Assembly: GCA_023423065.1 (NCBI GenBank)
Contig: JAFAGC010000088.1
Location: forward strand, 1-41,330
Direction of reading: 5' to 3'
Origin: Pseudomonadota bacterium
GTDB taxonomy: Bacteria; Pseudomonadota; Gammaproteobacteria; Steroidobacterales; Steroidobacteraceae
DNA length: 41,330 bases
Under the pieces are notes generated by a model. That model did no database searches. It was not told the DNA's origin and saw only the letters and a list, made by a program, of their open reading frames with translations. Positions 17,778-27,959 of the stretch are shown here, one piece after another. Position 1 is the stretch's first letter. Each line of letters begins with the position of its first letter. Position numbers and translations under genes: made by a program.

Positions 17778-17803
17778 AGAAGTCAATAACGAAGGACAAG
17801 AAC

Positions 17804-18265
17804 TTGGATATTCGCAAAGTAAAGAAGCTGATCGAACTACTCGAGGAATCCGGAATCGCGGAGATCGAGATCAAGGAAGGCGAAGAAGCCGTGCGCATCA
17901 GCCGCATGCCGACGGGCCCGGTCGTGACGCACATGGCTCCGGCGATTGCGCCTACGCCGGTGGCCGCACCCGCCGCCGCGCCGGTGGCCGCGCTGCCGGT
18001 CGCCGCCGAAGCGCCGGCGCGCCGCGCGAACGAACATGTCGTCGCCGCACCCATGGTGGGCACGTTCTACGCCGCGGCCTCGCCGGGCTCGAAGCCCTTC
18101 GTGGAAATCGGCACCGAGGTCAAGGAAGGCCAGGTCCTCTGCATCATCGAAGCGATGAAGATGATGAACCAGATCGAAAGCGACAAGGCCGGCAAGATCA
18201 CCGCCATCATGGCGACCAACGGCGATCCGGTGGAATTCGGGCAGCCCTTGTTCGTCATCGAGTAA
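17804..18265 (+). CDS. accB: biotin carboxyl carrier protein of acetyl-CoA carboxylase
   Basis: This encodes 153 residues from a TTG start at 17804, with AAGGA eight bases upstream. It carries biotin between the biotin carboxylase and carboxyltransferase parts of acetyl-CoA carboxylase, the first step of fatty-acid synthesis. The N-terminal segment 'DIRKVKKLIELLEESGIAEI' is typical. An Ala/Pro-rich linker (45-72) follows, then the biotinyl domain with the thumb region 'PMVGTFYAAASPGSKPF' and the biotinylated Lys119 in 'EAMKMMN'. It is nine bases upstream of accC, the usual operon. The rare TTG start may help keep BCCP levels low. Confidence 0.98.
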   Translation: MDIRKVKKLIELLEESGIAEIEIKEGEEAVRISRMPTGPVVTHMAPAIAPTPVAAPAAAPVAALPVAAEAPARRANEHVVAAPMVGTFYAAASPGSKPFVEIGTEVKEGQVLCIIEAMKMMNQIESDKAGKITAIMATNGDPVEFGQPLFVIE

Positions 18266-18274
18266 GCCGGCGCC

Positions 18275-19618
<1,344 letters not shown>

Positions 19619-19630
19619 TTCGAGACCGCC

Positions 19631-20509
19631 TTGCCGCAACTGGCTCTCACACTCAACCTCGACGGGCTCGACGCGGAGACCGTCGAGGAAGCCTGCTTCG
19701 AATTCGGCGCCCTCGCGGTGTCGTACACCGATCAGCGCGACGATCCGATCCTCGAGCCGGCGCCGGGCGAGTTCCGGCTGTGGCCGCACGCGCGGCTGCA
19801 GGCGCTGTTTCCGTTCGAAACCTCGCCGCAGGAGGTCGTCTCGGGCCTGTCGCACGTGTTGCGGCTGCCCGAGGAGCGTTTCTCGCTCGAGACGCTCGCG
19901 GACCGTGTCTGGGAGCGCGAGTGGCTGCGCGATTTCCATCCGATGTGTTTCGGCGAGCGGCTGTGGGTGGCGCCTCACCACTCGCACGTGCATACGCCGA
20001 ACGCGGTGATCGTGCGGCTCGATCCGGGCCTGGCCTTCGGGACGGGCACGCACGCGACGACGGCCATGTGCCTCGCCTGGCTCGACCAGAACGCGAAGGA
20101 AGGCCAGCTCGCCATCGACTACGGCTGTGGATCCGGCGTGCTCGCGGTCGCGGCGGTGAAGCTCGGTGCGCGCGCGGCCTACGCCTACGACATCGATCCG
20201 CAGGCCCTCACGGCCACGCGCGACAATGCGGCGGCGAATGGCGTGGCGGATCGCGTACACGTCGTCGACACGGACGCGGCGCTGCCGGCGAACGCGGACA
20301 TCCTGCTGGCTAACATCCTGTGCGGCCCGCTGTGCGAGCTCGCGCCGCGCTTCGCCGCGCTGACGCGTCCCGGCGGCCGCATCGTGCTCGCGGGCCTGCT
20401 CGCGTCGCAGGCCGAAGAAGTGACACAGGCTCACGCGCCGTGGTTTGATATTCAGCCATTCGCGACGCGCGATGGCTGGACGGCCCTCACCGGCACCCGC
20501 GCGGGATAA
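19631..20509 (+). CDS. prmA: ribosomal protein L11 methyltransferase
   Basis: This encodes 292 residues from a TTG start 12 bases after accC. PrmA trimethylates lysines and the N-terminus of ribosomal protein L11 using S-adenosylmethionine. The N-terminal L11-binding domain (1-55) is followed by 'FGTGTHATTAMCL', the AdoMet motif I 'IDYGCGSGVLAVAA' (about 160-173), the acidic 'AYDIDPQAL', and the 'LLANILCGPL' active-site loop. Position after accBC is usual in gammaproteobacteria. The TTG codon is the first plausible start; no ATG gives a full N-terminal domain. Confidence 0.97.
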   Translation: MPQLALTLNLDGLDAETVEEACFEFGALAVSYTDQRDDPILEPAPGEFRLWPHARLQALFPFETSPQEVVSGLSHVLRLPEERFSLETLADRVWEREWLRDFHPMCFGERLWVAPHHSHVHTPNAVIVRLDPGLAFGTGTHATTAMCLAWLDQNAKEGQLAIDYGCGSGVLAVAAVKLGARAAYAYDIDPQALTATRDNAAANGVADRVHVVDTDAALPANADILLANILCGPLCELAPRFAALTRPGGRIVLAGLLASQAEEVTQAHAPWFDIQPFATRDGWTALTGTRAG

Positions 20510-20533
20510 CGTCGCGCGCGCACGAGAATCCGC

Positions 20534-21988
20534 ATGTTCACCGTCTGCCCCAAATGCACGCTCACACTGGTCGTCACGACCGTGGACCTGCGCGCGGGTC
20601 AGGGTTACGTGCGCTGCGGCCGCTGCGCGAACGTATTCAATGCGCTGATCGCGTTGCGCGAAGGCGATCCCGACAGCGCCGCGGACACGGCGAAACGGCG
20701 TATCGCGGAAACCGGACCCACGCCGCCGCCGAATCCCGCGCTGGGGTCTGGCGTTTCGATGGACCCGGAGCCGGAGCCGGAGCCCGAGGCCGAGCCCCAG
20801 CCCGAATCTGAACCTGAACCTGAGCCGGAATCCCAACCCGAGCCGGAAGACATCGTCCTCAGCGAGGAATCGCTCGAGTTCGACGCGGCCTCGACGGATG
20901 TTTCCGAGATCTTCATCGAGCCGCCGGTCGAGGAAACCTCCGGCAATTTCGAGACGGTCGTGCTGGCGGAGGAAACTCCGGTCGAGCCCGAAACGCCCAT
21001 CGAGCTGATTGCCGACGAAGAAGCCGCGCCGGAGGCGCCCGAGGCAACGGACGAGACGAGCGGCGAACCGGAGGCGATCGGCGAGCCCGCCGCAGAACCC
21101 ATCGACGACGAATCGCACATCCAGACGCACACGCCCGGCGGTGAGTGGACGCTCGACGACGATCTGCCCGAGCCTCGATACGAGGAGGACTCCGCGAGCA
21201 CGGAGTTGCCCGCCCTCGCGCAAGAAGTCTCCGAAGAATCCGCGCCCGAGTCCGATCCGGCCTGGGTCGAGGAAATGTTCGCGGAGGCCGAAGCCGAGGT
21301 GGTTCGCCAGCGCACCGGCGAGCATCTCGTCCAGGTCGAAGACGCAGTGGGCGAAACGGCGGCGGACGTCGCCGAGACCGTTGCCGCGGATTCAGTCCCG
21401 GCCGAGTCCGACGTGCCCACCGAGCCCAATCTCGAACTGCTCACCGCACCGGCCAAGCCGCGCCCGTCCTGGCAGTACGTGGCGGGTGTCGCCGCTCTCG
21501 TACTCGTGATGATCGGTCAGATCATTCATCACCATCGCCAGGCGCTCGTGCTGAATCCCACCTTCGGCAAGACCGTGTCGACGGTTTACGGCTGGTTCGG
21601 CGCCACGCTGGCGCCGCGCTGGGACCTGAACGCGTACACGGTCAAACAACTGGGCGCCGAAGCCGAAGGCGGCGAAGGCACGCGGCTGCGCGTGCGGCTG
21701 TCGGTGCAGAATTCCAGCGAACGCGTGCAGCCGCTGCCGCTCGTGCGCCTCACCCTCAAGGATCGCTACGACAATGCGGTCGCGACACGCGACCTGGAGC
21801 CCGCCGAATACCTGCCCGCGCGCATCGCGGACCAGCGGCTGCTCGAGCCGGATCAGCGCATCGACGCCGAGTTGCACGTGATCGATCCGGGTCGCGCCGC
21901 GATCGGCTTCGAAATCGATGCCTGCCTGCGCGCCGAGAACGGCGCCATCGGCTGCAAGAGCGACCTGCGCGGCCGGCCCGCGGGCTGA
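20534..21988 (+). CDS. zinc-ribbon and DUF3426 membrane protein
   Basis: This encodes 484 residues. An MJ0042-type zinc ribbon opens the protein (Cys5-x2-Cys8 and Cys28-x2-Cys31). A long acidic, Pro-Glu-rich disordered region follows (about 65-300, including runs of Pro-Glu pairs near 76-105). One membrane helix lies at about 314-331 ('VAGVAALVLVMIGQII'), and a C-terminal DUF3426 beta-rich periplasmic domain reaches the end ('LRVRLSVQNSSERVQPLPLVRLTL'). The family sits between prmA and dusB in many gammaproteobacteria; its role is unknown. The acidic linker is long for the family and probably varies freely. The zinc ribbon faces the cytoplasm, so a link from a cytoplasmic nucleic-acid or protein partner to the envelope is conceivable. 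Confidence 0.9.
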   Translation: MFTVCPKCTLTLVVTTVDLRAGQGYVRCGRCANVFNALIALREGDPDSAADTAKRRIAETGPTPPPNPALGSGVSMDPEPEPEPEAEPQPESEPEPEPESQPEPEDIVLSEESLEFDAASTDVSEIFIEPPVEETSGNFETVVLAEETPVEPETPIELIADEEAAPEAPEATDETSGEPEAIGEPAAEPIDDESHIQTHTPGGEWTLDDDLPEPRYEEDSASTELPALAQEVSEESAPESDPAWVEEMFAEAEAEVVRQRTGEHLVQVEDAVGETAADVAETVAADSVPAESDVPTEPNLELLTAPAKPRPSWQYVAGVAALVLVMIGQIIHHHRQALVLNPTFGKTVSTVYGWFGATLAPRWDLNAYTVKQLGAEAEGGEGTRLRVRLSVQNSSERVQPLPLVRLTLKDRYDNAVATRDLEPAEYLPARIADQRLLEPDQRIDAELHVIDPGRAAIGFEIDACLRAENGAIGCKSDLRGRPAG

Positions 21989-22004
21989 ACCGGGCCCGAT
22001 TTCC

Positions 22005-23021
22005 ATGCGTATCGGACCCTATGAGCTGAGCTCGGCGGTGCTGCTCGCACCGATGGCGGGTGTCACGGATCGCCCGTTCCGTCAACTCGCGCGCTCGTTC
22101 GGTGCGGGCCTCGCCGCATCGGAAATGATCACGAGCGATGTGCGTCTTTGGAGTACGAAAAAGACGCAGAGACGCATGGATCACATCGGCGAGCCCGAGC
22201 CGCGCGTGGTGCAGCTCGCGGGCGCCGATCCCGAGCCGCTGGCCGAGGCCGCGCGCCGCAACGTCGATCTCGGCGCGCAGATCATCGACATCAACATGGG
22301 TTGCCCCGCGAAAAAAGTGTGCAACCGGTTGTGTGGTTCCGCGCTGCTCACCGATGAGGCGCTGGTCGGAAAAATTCTCGAAGCGGTCGTGTCCGCCGTG
22401 AACGTGCCGGTAACTCTCAAGACTCGCACCGGATGGAGCCGCGATCGGAAGAACGGCGTGCGCATCGCCCAGCTAGCCGAGTCGTGTGGCATCGCAGCGC
22501 TCGCGGTGCACGGACCCCCGCGCGAAGATTTCTACGACGGCACAGCGGAGTACGAAACCATTCGCGAAATCAGATCGCGAATAAAAATTCCGCTCATCGC
22601 GAACGGCGATATTGATTCGCCGCAAAAAGCGCGCGCGGTGCTTGATTTCACACGCGCAGAAGGAGTAATGCTCGGCCGCGCCGCGCACGGCTCGCCGTGG
22701 ATCTTCCGTGATGTCAATTATTTTTTATCTCACGGAAAAAATGCGCCCGCACTTCCACTCCGGAAAATTTGCGATACCATCCTCGCGCACCTCGAATCCC
22801 TCTACGCTTTTTACGGTGAAGAGACAGGCGTTCGAGTCGCACGCAAACACCTCGTTTGGTATTTCGAAAAGTTGCAGGATGCACCCGACGCTCGTCGGGA
22901 GTTGATGGCAGCGGCAACGTCGGCGTCGCAGTTTGCGTTGTCGAAAAAAATTCTCGATCGCTGGGTTGCCGGCGGCGAGGACCTCGTTGCTACCTGGGGA
23001 GGTGCTGCAGCGACGGTATAA
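22005..23021 (+). CDS. dusB: tRNA-dihydrouridine synthase B
   Basis: This encodes 338 residues from ATG 22005. The flavoenzyme reduces uridine to dihydrouridine in the tRNA D-loop region. Signatures are 'VLLAPMAGVTDRPFRQLA', 'EMITSD', 'DINMGCPAKKVCN' with the catalytic Cys, 'VTLKTRTGW', 'LAVHGPPREDFYDG' and 'PLIANGDIDS'. It precedes fis, the classic dusB-fis operon. From about 22550 the base composition drops (AGA, ATA and AAA codons, TTT runs) while the protein stays typical, so the second half may have a different history or relaxed codon bias. The ATG is preceded by only a weak ribosome binding site. Confidence 0.98.
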   Translation: MRIGPYELSSAVLLAPMAGVTDRPFRQLARSFGAGLAASEMITSDVRLWSTKKTQRRMDHIGEPEPRVVQLAGADPEPLAEAARRNVDLGAQIIDINMGCPAKKVCNRLCGSALLTDEALVGKILEAVVSAVNVPVTLKTRTGWSRDRKNGVRIAQLAESCGIAALAVHGPPREDFYDGTAEYETIREIRSRIKIPLIANGDIDSPQKARAVLDFTRAEGVMLGRAAHGSPWIFRDVNYFLSHGKNAPALPLRKICDTILAHLESLYAFYGEETGVRVARKHLVWYFEKLQDAPDARRELMAAATSASQFALSKKILDRWVAGGEDLVATWGGAAATV

Positions 23022-23061
23022 AACGTGTTCAGGCTCGGGCACAGACGATGGGGCGAAGCTA

Positions 23062-23346
23062 ATGACGGCGAAAACTTCTCGGACTCGAAAGGACTCCGGT
23101 CGTAACGGCACGTTCGAAGTGCCGCTCAGAAACCACGCCGAGCGCGCCCTCTCCGACTACTTCTCGAACCTGAACGGCCACAAGCCGGCGCACCTGTACG
23201 ACCTCGTGCTGCGCGAGGTGGAGGAACCCCTGTTCCGCGCCGTGCTCGACTATTCGGCCGGCAACCAGTGCCGCGCCGCGGCGATTCTCGGCATCAACCG
23301 GGGCACTCTGCGCAAGAAGCTGCGACAATTCGGCCTTTCTGGCTGA
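23062..23346 (+). CDS. fis: DNA-binding protein Fis
   Basis: This encodes 94 residues from ATG 23062. Fis is a dimeric nucleoid protein that bends DNA and activates rRNA and tRNA promoters during rapid growth. The dimerisation helices ('LYDLVLREVEEPLFRAVLDY') and the C-terminal helix-turn-helix ('NQCRAAAILGINRGTLRKKL', about 70-90) are intact. It follows dusB by 40 bases, as in most gammaproteobacteria, and purH begins 19 bases later. The N-terminal 20 residues are basic and less conserved. Confidence 0.98.
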   Translation: MTAKTSRTRKDSGRNGTFEVPLRNHAERALSDYFSNLNGHKPAHLYDLVLREVEEPLFRAVLDYSAGNQCRAAAILGINRGTLRKKLRQFGLSG

Positions 23347-23365
23347 GTCACTTCCTTCGGTAAAC

Positions 23366-24931
23366 ATGCTGGTCACGATTCGCAGAGCCCTGCTGTCGGT
23401 CTCCGACAAGACGGGGCTGGTTGATTTCGCTCGCACCCTCGTTGCGCGGAAAGTCGAATTGCTGAGCACGGGCGGTACAGCCCGCCTGCTCATCGACGCC
23501 GGCATCCCCGTCACGGAGGTCTCGGCCTATACGGGCTTCCCGGAAATCATGGACGGCCGCGTCAAGACGCTGCATCCGCGCGTCCACGGGGGCCTCCTGG
23601 GCCGCCGCGGCATCGACGACGCGGTCATGGCCAAGCACGACATCCCGCCCATCGACCTGCTGGTCGTGAATCTCTACCCGTTCGCGCAGACGGTCGCGAA
23701 GCCGGACTGCACGTACGCGGATGCCATCGAGAACATCGATATCGGCGGGCCGGCGATGGTGCGGGCCGCGTCCAAGAACCACGAATCGGTGACGGTCATC
23801 GTCGATCCGGCCGATTACAAGGCGGTCGTCGACGAGCTCGAGGCGAACGGCGGCGCCACCAGCATCGACACGCGCTCGCGGCTCGCGGCCAAGGCGTTCG
23901 CGCACACCGCGAAGTACGACACGATGGTGTCGAATTACCTGCTGAACCGCGAAGGCAACGCGGCCGAAACGTTTCCGCAGACGCTGCCGCTGGTCTACGA
24001 AAAGATCCAGGAGCTGCGTTACGGCGAGAACCCGCACCAGAAGGCCGCGTTCTATCGCGAGCCGCAGCTGCAGGGATCGTGCGTCGCCAACGCGCGCATG
24101 CTCCAGGGCAAGGAGCTCTCGTTCAACAACATCGCGGACACGGACACCGCGGTCGAATGCGTGCGCGTGTTCGCCGAGCCGGCGTGCGTGATCGTCAAGC
24201 ACGCGAACCCGTGCGGCGTCGCCACTTCGGTGTCGCTGGTGGACGCGTATGACCGCGCGTACCGCACGGATCCCACGTCCGCCTTCGGCGGCATCATCGC
24301 GTTCAATCGCGAGCTCGACGAGGACACCGCGAAGGCGATCACCGAGCGGCAGTTCGTCGAGGTCATCGCCGCGCCGTCCGTATCCGTCGCCGCGGGTGCG
24401 GTGCTCGCGGCCAAGCAGAACGTGCGGGTGCTGATCACGGGGCCGCTGTCGAAGCTCTGCCCCACCGAGCTCGAATACCGCAGCGTCGTGGGTGGACTGC
24501 TCGTGCAGAGCCGCGATACCGCGCTCGCGCAGCCCGAGACGTTCAAGGTCGTCACGGAGAAGAAGCCCACGCCGACGCAGTACGCGGACCTGTGGTTCGC
24601 CTGGCGCGTGTGCAAGTACGTGAAGTCGAACGCGATCGTGTTCGCGCGCGACGGCATGACCATTGGCGTGGGCGCGGGGCAGATGTCCCGCGTTTACTCC
24701 ACGCGTATCGCCGCGCTCAAGGCGAAGGACGAAAATCTCGAAGTCGCGGGCAGCTCGATGGCGTCCGATGCGTTCTTCCCGTTCCGCGACGGCATCGACG
24801 TCGCGGCGGAATACGGCATCAAGGCGATCGTGCAGCCCGGCGGCAGCAAACGTGACGACGAAGTCATCGCGGCGGCCAATGAACACGGCATGACCATGGT
24901 GTTCACGGGCATGCGCCACTTCCGGCACTGA
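23366..24931 (+). CDS. purH: bifunctional AICAR transformylase / IMP cyclohydrolase
   Basis: This encodes 521 residues, normal length. It catalyses the last two steps to IMP: formyl transfer from 10-formyltetrahydrofolate to AICAR, then ring closure. The N-terminal cyclohydrolase domain starts 'RRALLSVSDKTGLVDFA' and includes 'ELLSTGGTARLL' and 'GFPEIMDGRVKTLHP'. The transformylase domain has the catalytic Lys278-His279 in 'CVIVKHANPCG'. The C-terminus ends 'FTGMRHFRH', as usual. Its stop shares one base with the purD start (TGATG), so the two are co-translated. Confidence 0.99.
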   Translation: MLVTIRRALLSVSDKTGLVDFARTLVARKVELLSTGGTARLLIDAGIPVTEVSAYTGFPEIMDGRVKTLHPRVHGGLLGRRGIDDAVMAKHDIPPIDLLVVNLYPFAQTVAKPDCTYADAIENIDIGGPAMVRAASKNHESVTVIVDPADYKAVVDELEANGGATSIDTRSRLAAKAFAHTAKYDTMVSNYLLNREGNAAETFPQTLPLVYEKIQELRYGENPHQKAAFYREPQLQGSCVANARMLQGKELSFNNIADTDTAVECVRVFAEPACVIVKHANPCGVATSVSLVDAYDRAYRTDPTSAFGGIIAFNRELDEDTAKAITERQFVEVIAAPSVSVAAGAVLAAKQNVRVLITGPLSKLCPTELEYRSVVGGLLVQSRDTALAQPETFKVVTEKKPTPTQYADLWFAWRVCKYVKSNAIVFARDGMTIGVGAGQMSRVYSTRIAALKAKDENLEVAGSSMASDAFFPFRDGIDVAAEYGIKAIVQPGGSKRDDEVIAAANEHGMTMVFTGMRHFRH

Positions 24932-26229
24932 TGAAACTCCTGATCGTCGGTTCCGGCGGGCGCGAACACGCGCTGGCGTGGAAATGCGCCCAGTCTCCGA
25001 AAGTCACCGAGGTCCTCGTCGCGCCCGGCAACGGCGGCACCGCCACCGAGCCGCGCGTGCGCAACGTGAACGTCGCCGCCGAGGACGTGGCCGGGCTCGT
25101 GGAGCTCGCGAAAACCGAAAAGGTCGGCCTCACGATCATCGGGCCCGAAGCCCCACTGGTGCTCGGCGTCGTAGACGCATTCCAGGCCGCCGGCCTGCGT
25201 TGTTTTGGACCGCGCCAGGCCGCCGCCCAGCTCGAGGGGTCCAAGGCCTTCACCAAGGAATTCCTGAAGCGCCACGGCATTCCCACGGCGGCGTATGCGA
25301 CGTTTACGCGCGAGACCTTCGACCCCGCCTGGGTGCGCGCCCAGCGCATGCCCATCGTCGTAAAGGCGTCGGGCCTGGCGGCCGGCAAGGGCGTGATCAT
25401 CGTGAACACGGCGGACGAGGCCATCGAGACCGCGCAGGCCATGTTCGGCGGCCAGTTCGGCGCCTCCGGCGACCAGGTCGTCATCGAGGAATTCCTGCCG
25501 GGCGAGGAAGCCAGCTTCATCGTCATGGCGGACGGCCGAAACATCGTGACCATGGCGACGTCGCAGGACCACAAGCGCCTGCGCGACGCGGATGAGGGCC
25601 CCAATACGGGCGGCATGGGCGCCTATTCGCCCGCCCCCGTGGTCGACCAGGCCATGCACGAGCGCATCATGCGCGAGGTCATCGAGCCCACCATTCGAGG
25701 TCTCGACAGGGACGGCACGCCGTACACGGGATTCCTGTACGCCGGGATCATGGTGCATCCGGACGGCACGCCGAACGTGCTCGAGTACAACTGCCGTTTC
25801 GGCGATCCGGAAACCCAGCCCATCATGATGCGGCTGAAGAGCGACCTCGTGGAATTGTGCGAAGCGGCACTGGACCAGCGGCTCGACCAGGCGCGCGCCG
25901 AGTGGGATCCGCGGGCGGCGCTCGGTGTCGTGCTCGCGGCCGGCGGTTATCCCGACACCTTGCGCAAGGGCGATGCGATCGCGGGACTCGAGGCCGCGGC
26001 CAAACTACCCGGGAAGGTATTCCACGCGGGCACGAAGGCCGTGGACGGCAAGGTGATCACGAACGGCGGACGGGTGCTGTGCGCCGTGGGCCTGGGGGAC
26101 ACGGTGTCGGCGGCGCAGGAGCAGGCGTATGCGCTCGTGGACGCGATATCGTGGCCGGAGATGCAGTGCCGGCGGGATATCGGCTTTCGCGCCATCGCCC
26201 GGGAAAGAGCGCGGGAAAAGGCGCGCTGA
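24931..26229 (+). CDS. purD: phosphoribosylamine--glycine ligase
   Basis: This encodes 432 residues. The ATP-grasp enzyme joins 5-phosphoribosylamine and glycine to GAR, the second step of purine synthesis. Visible signatures are 'IVGSGGREHALAWK', 'GPEAPLVLGVVD', the ATP-binding 'IVVKASGLAAGKGV', 'MATSQDHKRL' and 'NTGGMGAYSP', and 'NCRFGDPETQP'. It overlaps purH by one base. It ends convergently with the minus-strand gene at 26288, with a GC-rich palindrome between. Confidence 0.99.
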   Translation: MKLLIVGSGGREHALAWKCAQSPKVTEVLVAPGNGGTATEPRVRNVNVAAEDVAGLVELAKTEKVGLTIIGPEAPLVLGVVDAFQAAGLRCFGPRQAAAQLEGSKAFTKEFLKRHGIPTAAYATFTRETFDPAWVRAQRMPIVVKASGLAAGKGVIIVNTADEAIETAQAMFGGQFGASGDQVVIEEFLPGEEASFIVMADGRNIVTMATSQDHKRLRDADEGPNTGGMGAYSPAPVVDQAMHERIMREVIEPTIRGLDRDGTPYTGFLYAGIMVHPDGTPNVLEYNCRFGDPETQPIMMRLKSDLVELCEAALDQRLDQARAEWDPRAALGVVLAAGGYPDTLRKGDAIAGLEAAAKLPGKVFHAGTKAVDGKVITNGGRVLCAVGLGDTVSAAQEQAYALVDAISWPEMQCRRDIGFRAIARERAREKAR

Positions 26230-26253
26230 GGCGTACCTCCCGGATCCCGGACG

Positions 26254-26275
26254 CGTCGCCGGCGCGCCGGCGACG
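26254..26275. other. GC-rich palindrome between convergent genes
   Basis: Two 11-base arms (26254-26264 and 26265-26275) are perfect inverted repeats lying between the purD stop and the convergent gene end. There is no T-run on either side, so if it stops transcription it is not a canonical intrinsic terminator. Confidence 0.4.
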
Positions 26276-26287
26276 ATCGAATACAAC

Positions 26288-27013
26288 TCACTCGTTCACT
26301 TGCAGGAACGACGTCACCGTCGATGGCAACACGTCGTAGCGGTACGGCACGTAGATAGTCACGCCGAGCATGCCGTCGCGCACCCACTGGATCGGCTGAT
26401 CGATGCCGCGCGAGACCACCTTGTAGTCGGAGCCGAGCGCCGAGGTCACTTTCTTCACGTCGGCGGCGAAGAGCTCGATGACCTCGTCGCGGTATTGCTC
26501 CGGATTGACGATGCTGATGACGAAGTCGCCGTCCTCGTCGATCTCGGTGCGGCCCACGGGCTTGATTCCCCTGGCGAAATCCCGAAGCTTCGCGACCAGC
26601 GCGGTGGTGTTCGAAACCTGCGCGGGAATACGCGTCTTCACCGAGATCGTGGCCTCCGAGGTGTCGGGCCGCTGGCCGCCGGCCAGTTCGAGCGTGGCCG
26701 AATCGAGCCGCAGCGGCAGTACGAGATCGTTGTCGCCGATCACGGATAGTTCGATCGACTTGTCGCGCGCGGCCGCGGCCAGCATCGCGCCCAGTGTTTC
26801 CTTGATTTCGTTCGTGCGCGTCTTCTCGTCGCGCGAGTCGTTGCTCACGCCGACATTGAGCAGGATGTAGTCGCCGGACCTCTTGAGATGCGCGCCGGGA
26901 ATCGGCGCATCCGCGCGTATCCCGGTGACGACGACTTCTTCGATGTCCTGCGCGTGCGCGGCGCACACGCCCAGCGCCGCCAGCAGCGCCAGCAATCCTC
27001 TCGTCTTCTTCAT
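26288..27013 (-). CDS. secreted protein with TonB-box-like N-terminus, function unknown
   Basis: This encodes 241 residues. A signal peptide ('LLALLAALGVCAAHA') is followed at once by 'QDIEEVVVTGIR', the motif that opens many TonB-dependent receptors, but no plug or barrel domain follows. The rest alternates strands and helices ('SIELSVIGDNDLVLPL', 'ATISVKTRIPAQ', 'LGVTIYVPYRYDVLPS'), with a loose similarity to SIMPL/DUF541 periplasmic proteins. The ATG 27013 lies 36 bases after the CPBP protease stop, making it the last gene of a four-gene minus-strand operon. It may be a periplasmic or outer-membrane-associated protein; a TonB contact is speculative. Confidence 0.65.
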   Translation of the reverse strand: MKKTRGLLALLAALGVCAAHAQDIEEVVVTGIRADAPIPGAHLKRSGDYILLNVGVSNDSRDEKTRTNEIKETLGAMLAAAARDKSIELSVIGDNDLVLPLRLDSATLELAGGQRPDTSEATISVKTRIPAQVSNTTALVAKLRDFARGIKPVGRTEIDEDGDFVISIVNPEQYRDEVIELFAADVKKVTSALGSDYKVVSRGIDQPIQWVRDGMLGVTIYVPYRYDVLPSTVTSFLQVNE

Positions 27014-27049
27014 GTCCCTGCTCCCCGGTTGACCTGAACGTGGGACGGG

Positions 27050-27934
27050 TCAGGCGGGCGAAACCTTGGAGAGTGGACGGCGCCAGAGCATCGCGGCGAT
27101 CGACACCACGAAAAACAGGGTGCAGAAGATGCTGCCCTCGGGTCCCTGCGCTCCGCCGGTCAGGTAGTCAGGCCCGACGGGCGAGAGCTGCACGAGCAAC
27201 GCAGGCGTGTCGGTCACGAGACCGGTCACGGGCAGCTCGAAGCCCGTGGCCAGCAACCAGTTCCAGCCGGCATGCCAACCCATCACGCCCCAGATGTTGC
27301 CGGCGCGCAGCGCCCAGGCGCAGGCGAACGAGGCGAACAGCACGAGATTCAGCGTCACCAGCCACGGCTGTCCGGGACTGTAGTGCAGCAGGCAGAACAC
27401 CCCCGATGAGAGGGTCACCGCCAGCGCCACGTTGAACTTGCGGGCGATGGCGGAGAGCTGCCAACCCCTGAACACGAGTTCTTCGGCGCTGGATTGAACC
27501 GCGAAACACACCAGCAGGATGGCGATGTTCAGCAATGCGGCGGGCGATCCGAGTCCTTTCGCGTACGAGACGGCTTCGTAGCCGCCCGCCATCCAGCTCG
27601 CGAGGACCACGAAGAGGATCGTCGCGCATCCGATGGCGTGACCGCGCAGGAAGAGGTTCGCCGCCCCTGGTCGGGTGAGACCGATCGTCGCGAACGGGCG
27701 GCGCTCGACGAACTTCACCCACGCGAGCACCAGCAATCCGGTGACGCCGAAGGGAATCAGCAGGAACACGGCCAGGCCCGCGGTGCCGACCGGATCGCCG
27801 TTCGCATCCACCCACTGCAGTGGCTGGAATCCGAGCATGGCGCCGATCGCCGGCAGCAGCACGAACACCAATGCCAGGAACGGCGCGAGTGCGCCCCAGG
27901 GGATCCATCCCCGGGCGGGCTCCGGGGAGAACAA
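27050..27934 (-). CDS. CPBP-family intramembrane metalloprotease
   Basis: This encodes 294 residues from a TTG start (27934); no other start covers the first helix. There are about eight membrane helices. The CPBP (Abi/Rce1) catalytic motifs are complete: Glu151-Glu152-x3-Arg156 in 'EELVFRGW', His184 in 'FCLLHYSPG', and His221-x3-Asn225 in 'GWHAGWNWL'. Relatives cleave prenylated proteins in eukaryotes and peptides or membrane proteins in bacteria, sometimes giving bacteriocin immunity. It starts 25 bases after the beta-lactamase stop in the same transcript. The substrate is unknown. Confidence 0.9.
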   Translation of the reverse strand: MFSPEPARGWIPWGALAPFLALVFVLLPAIGAMLGFQPLQWVDANGDPVGTAGLAVFLLIPFGVTGLLVLAWVKFVERRPFATIGLTRPGAANLFLRGHAIGCATILFVVLASWMAGGYEAVSYAKGLGSPAALLNIAILLVCFAVQSSAEELVFRGWQLSAIARKFNVALAVTLSSGVFCLLHYSPGQPWLVTLNLVLFASFACAWALRAGNIWGVMGWHAGWNWLLATGFELPVTGLVTDTPALLVQLSPVGPDYLTGGAQGPEGSIFCTLFFVVSIAAMLWRRPLSKVSPA

Positions 27935-27959
27935 GGCTCGGGACTTCAGGTGCGAACCC

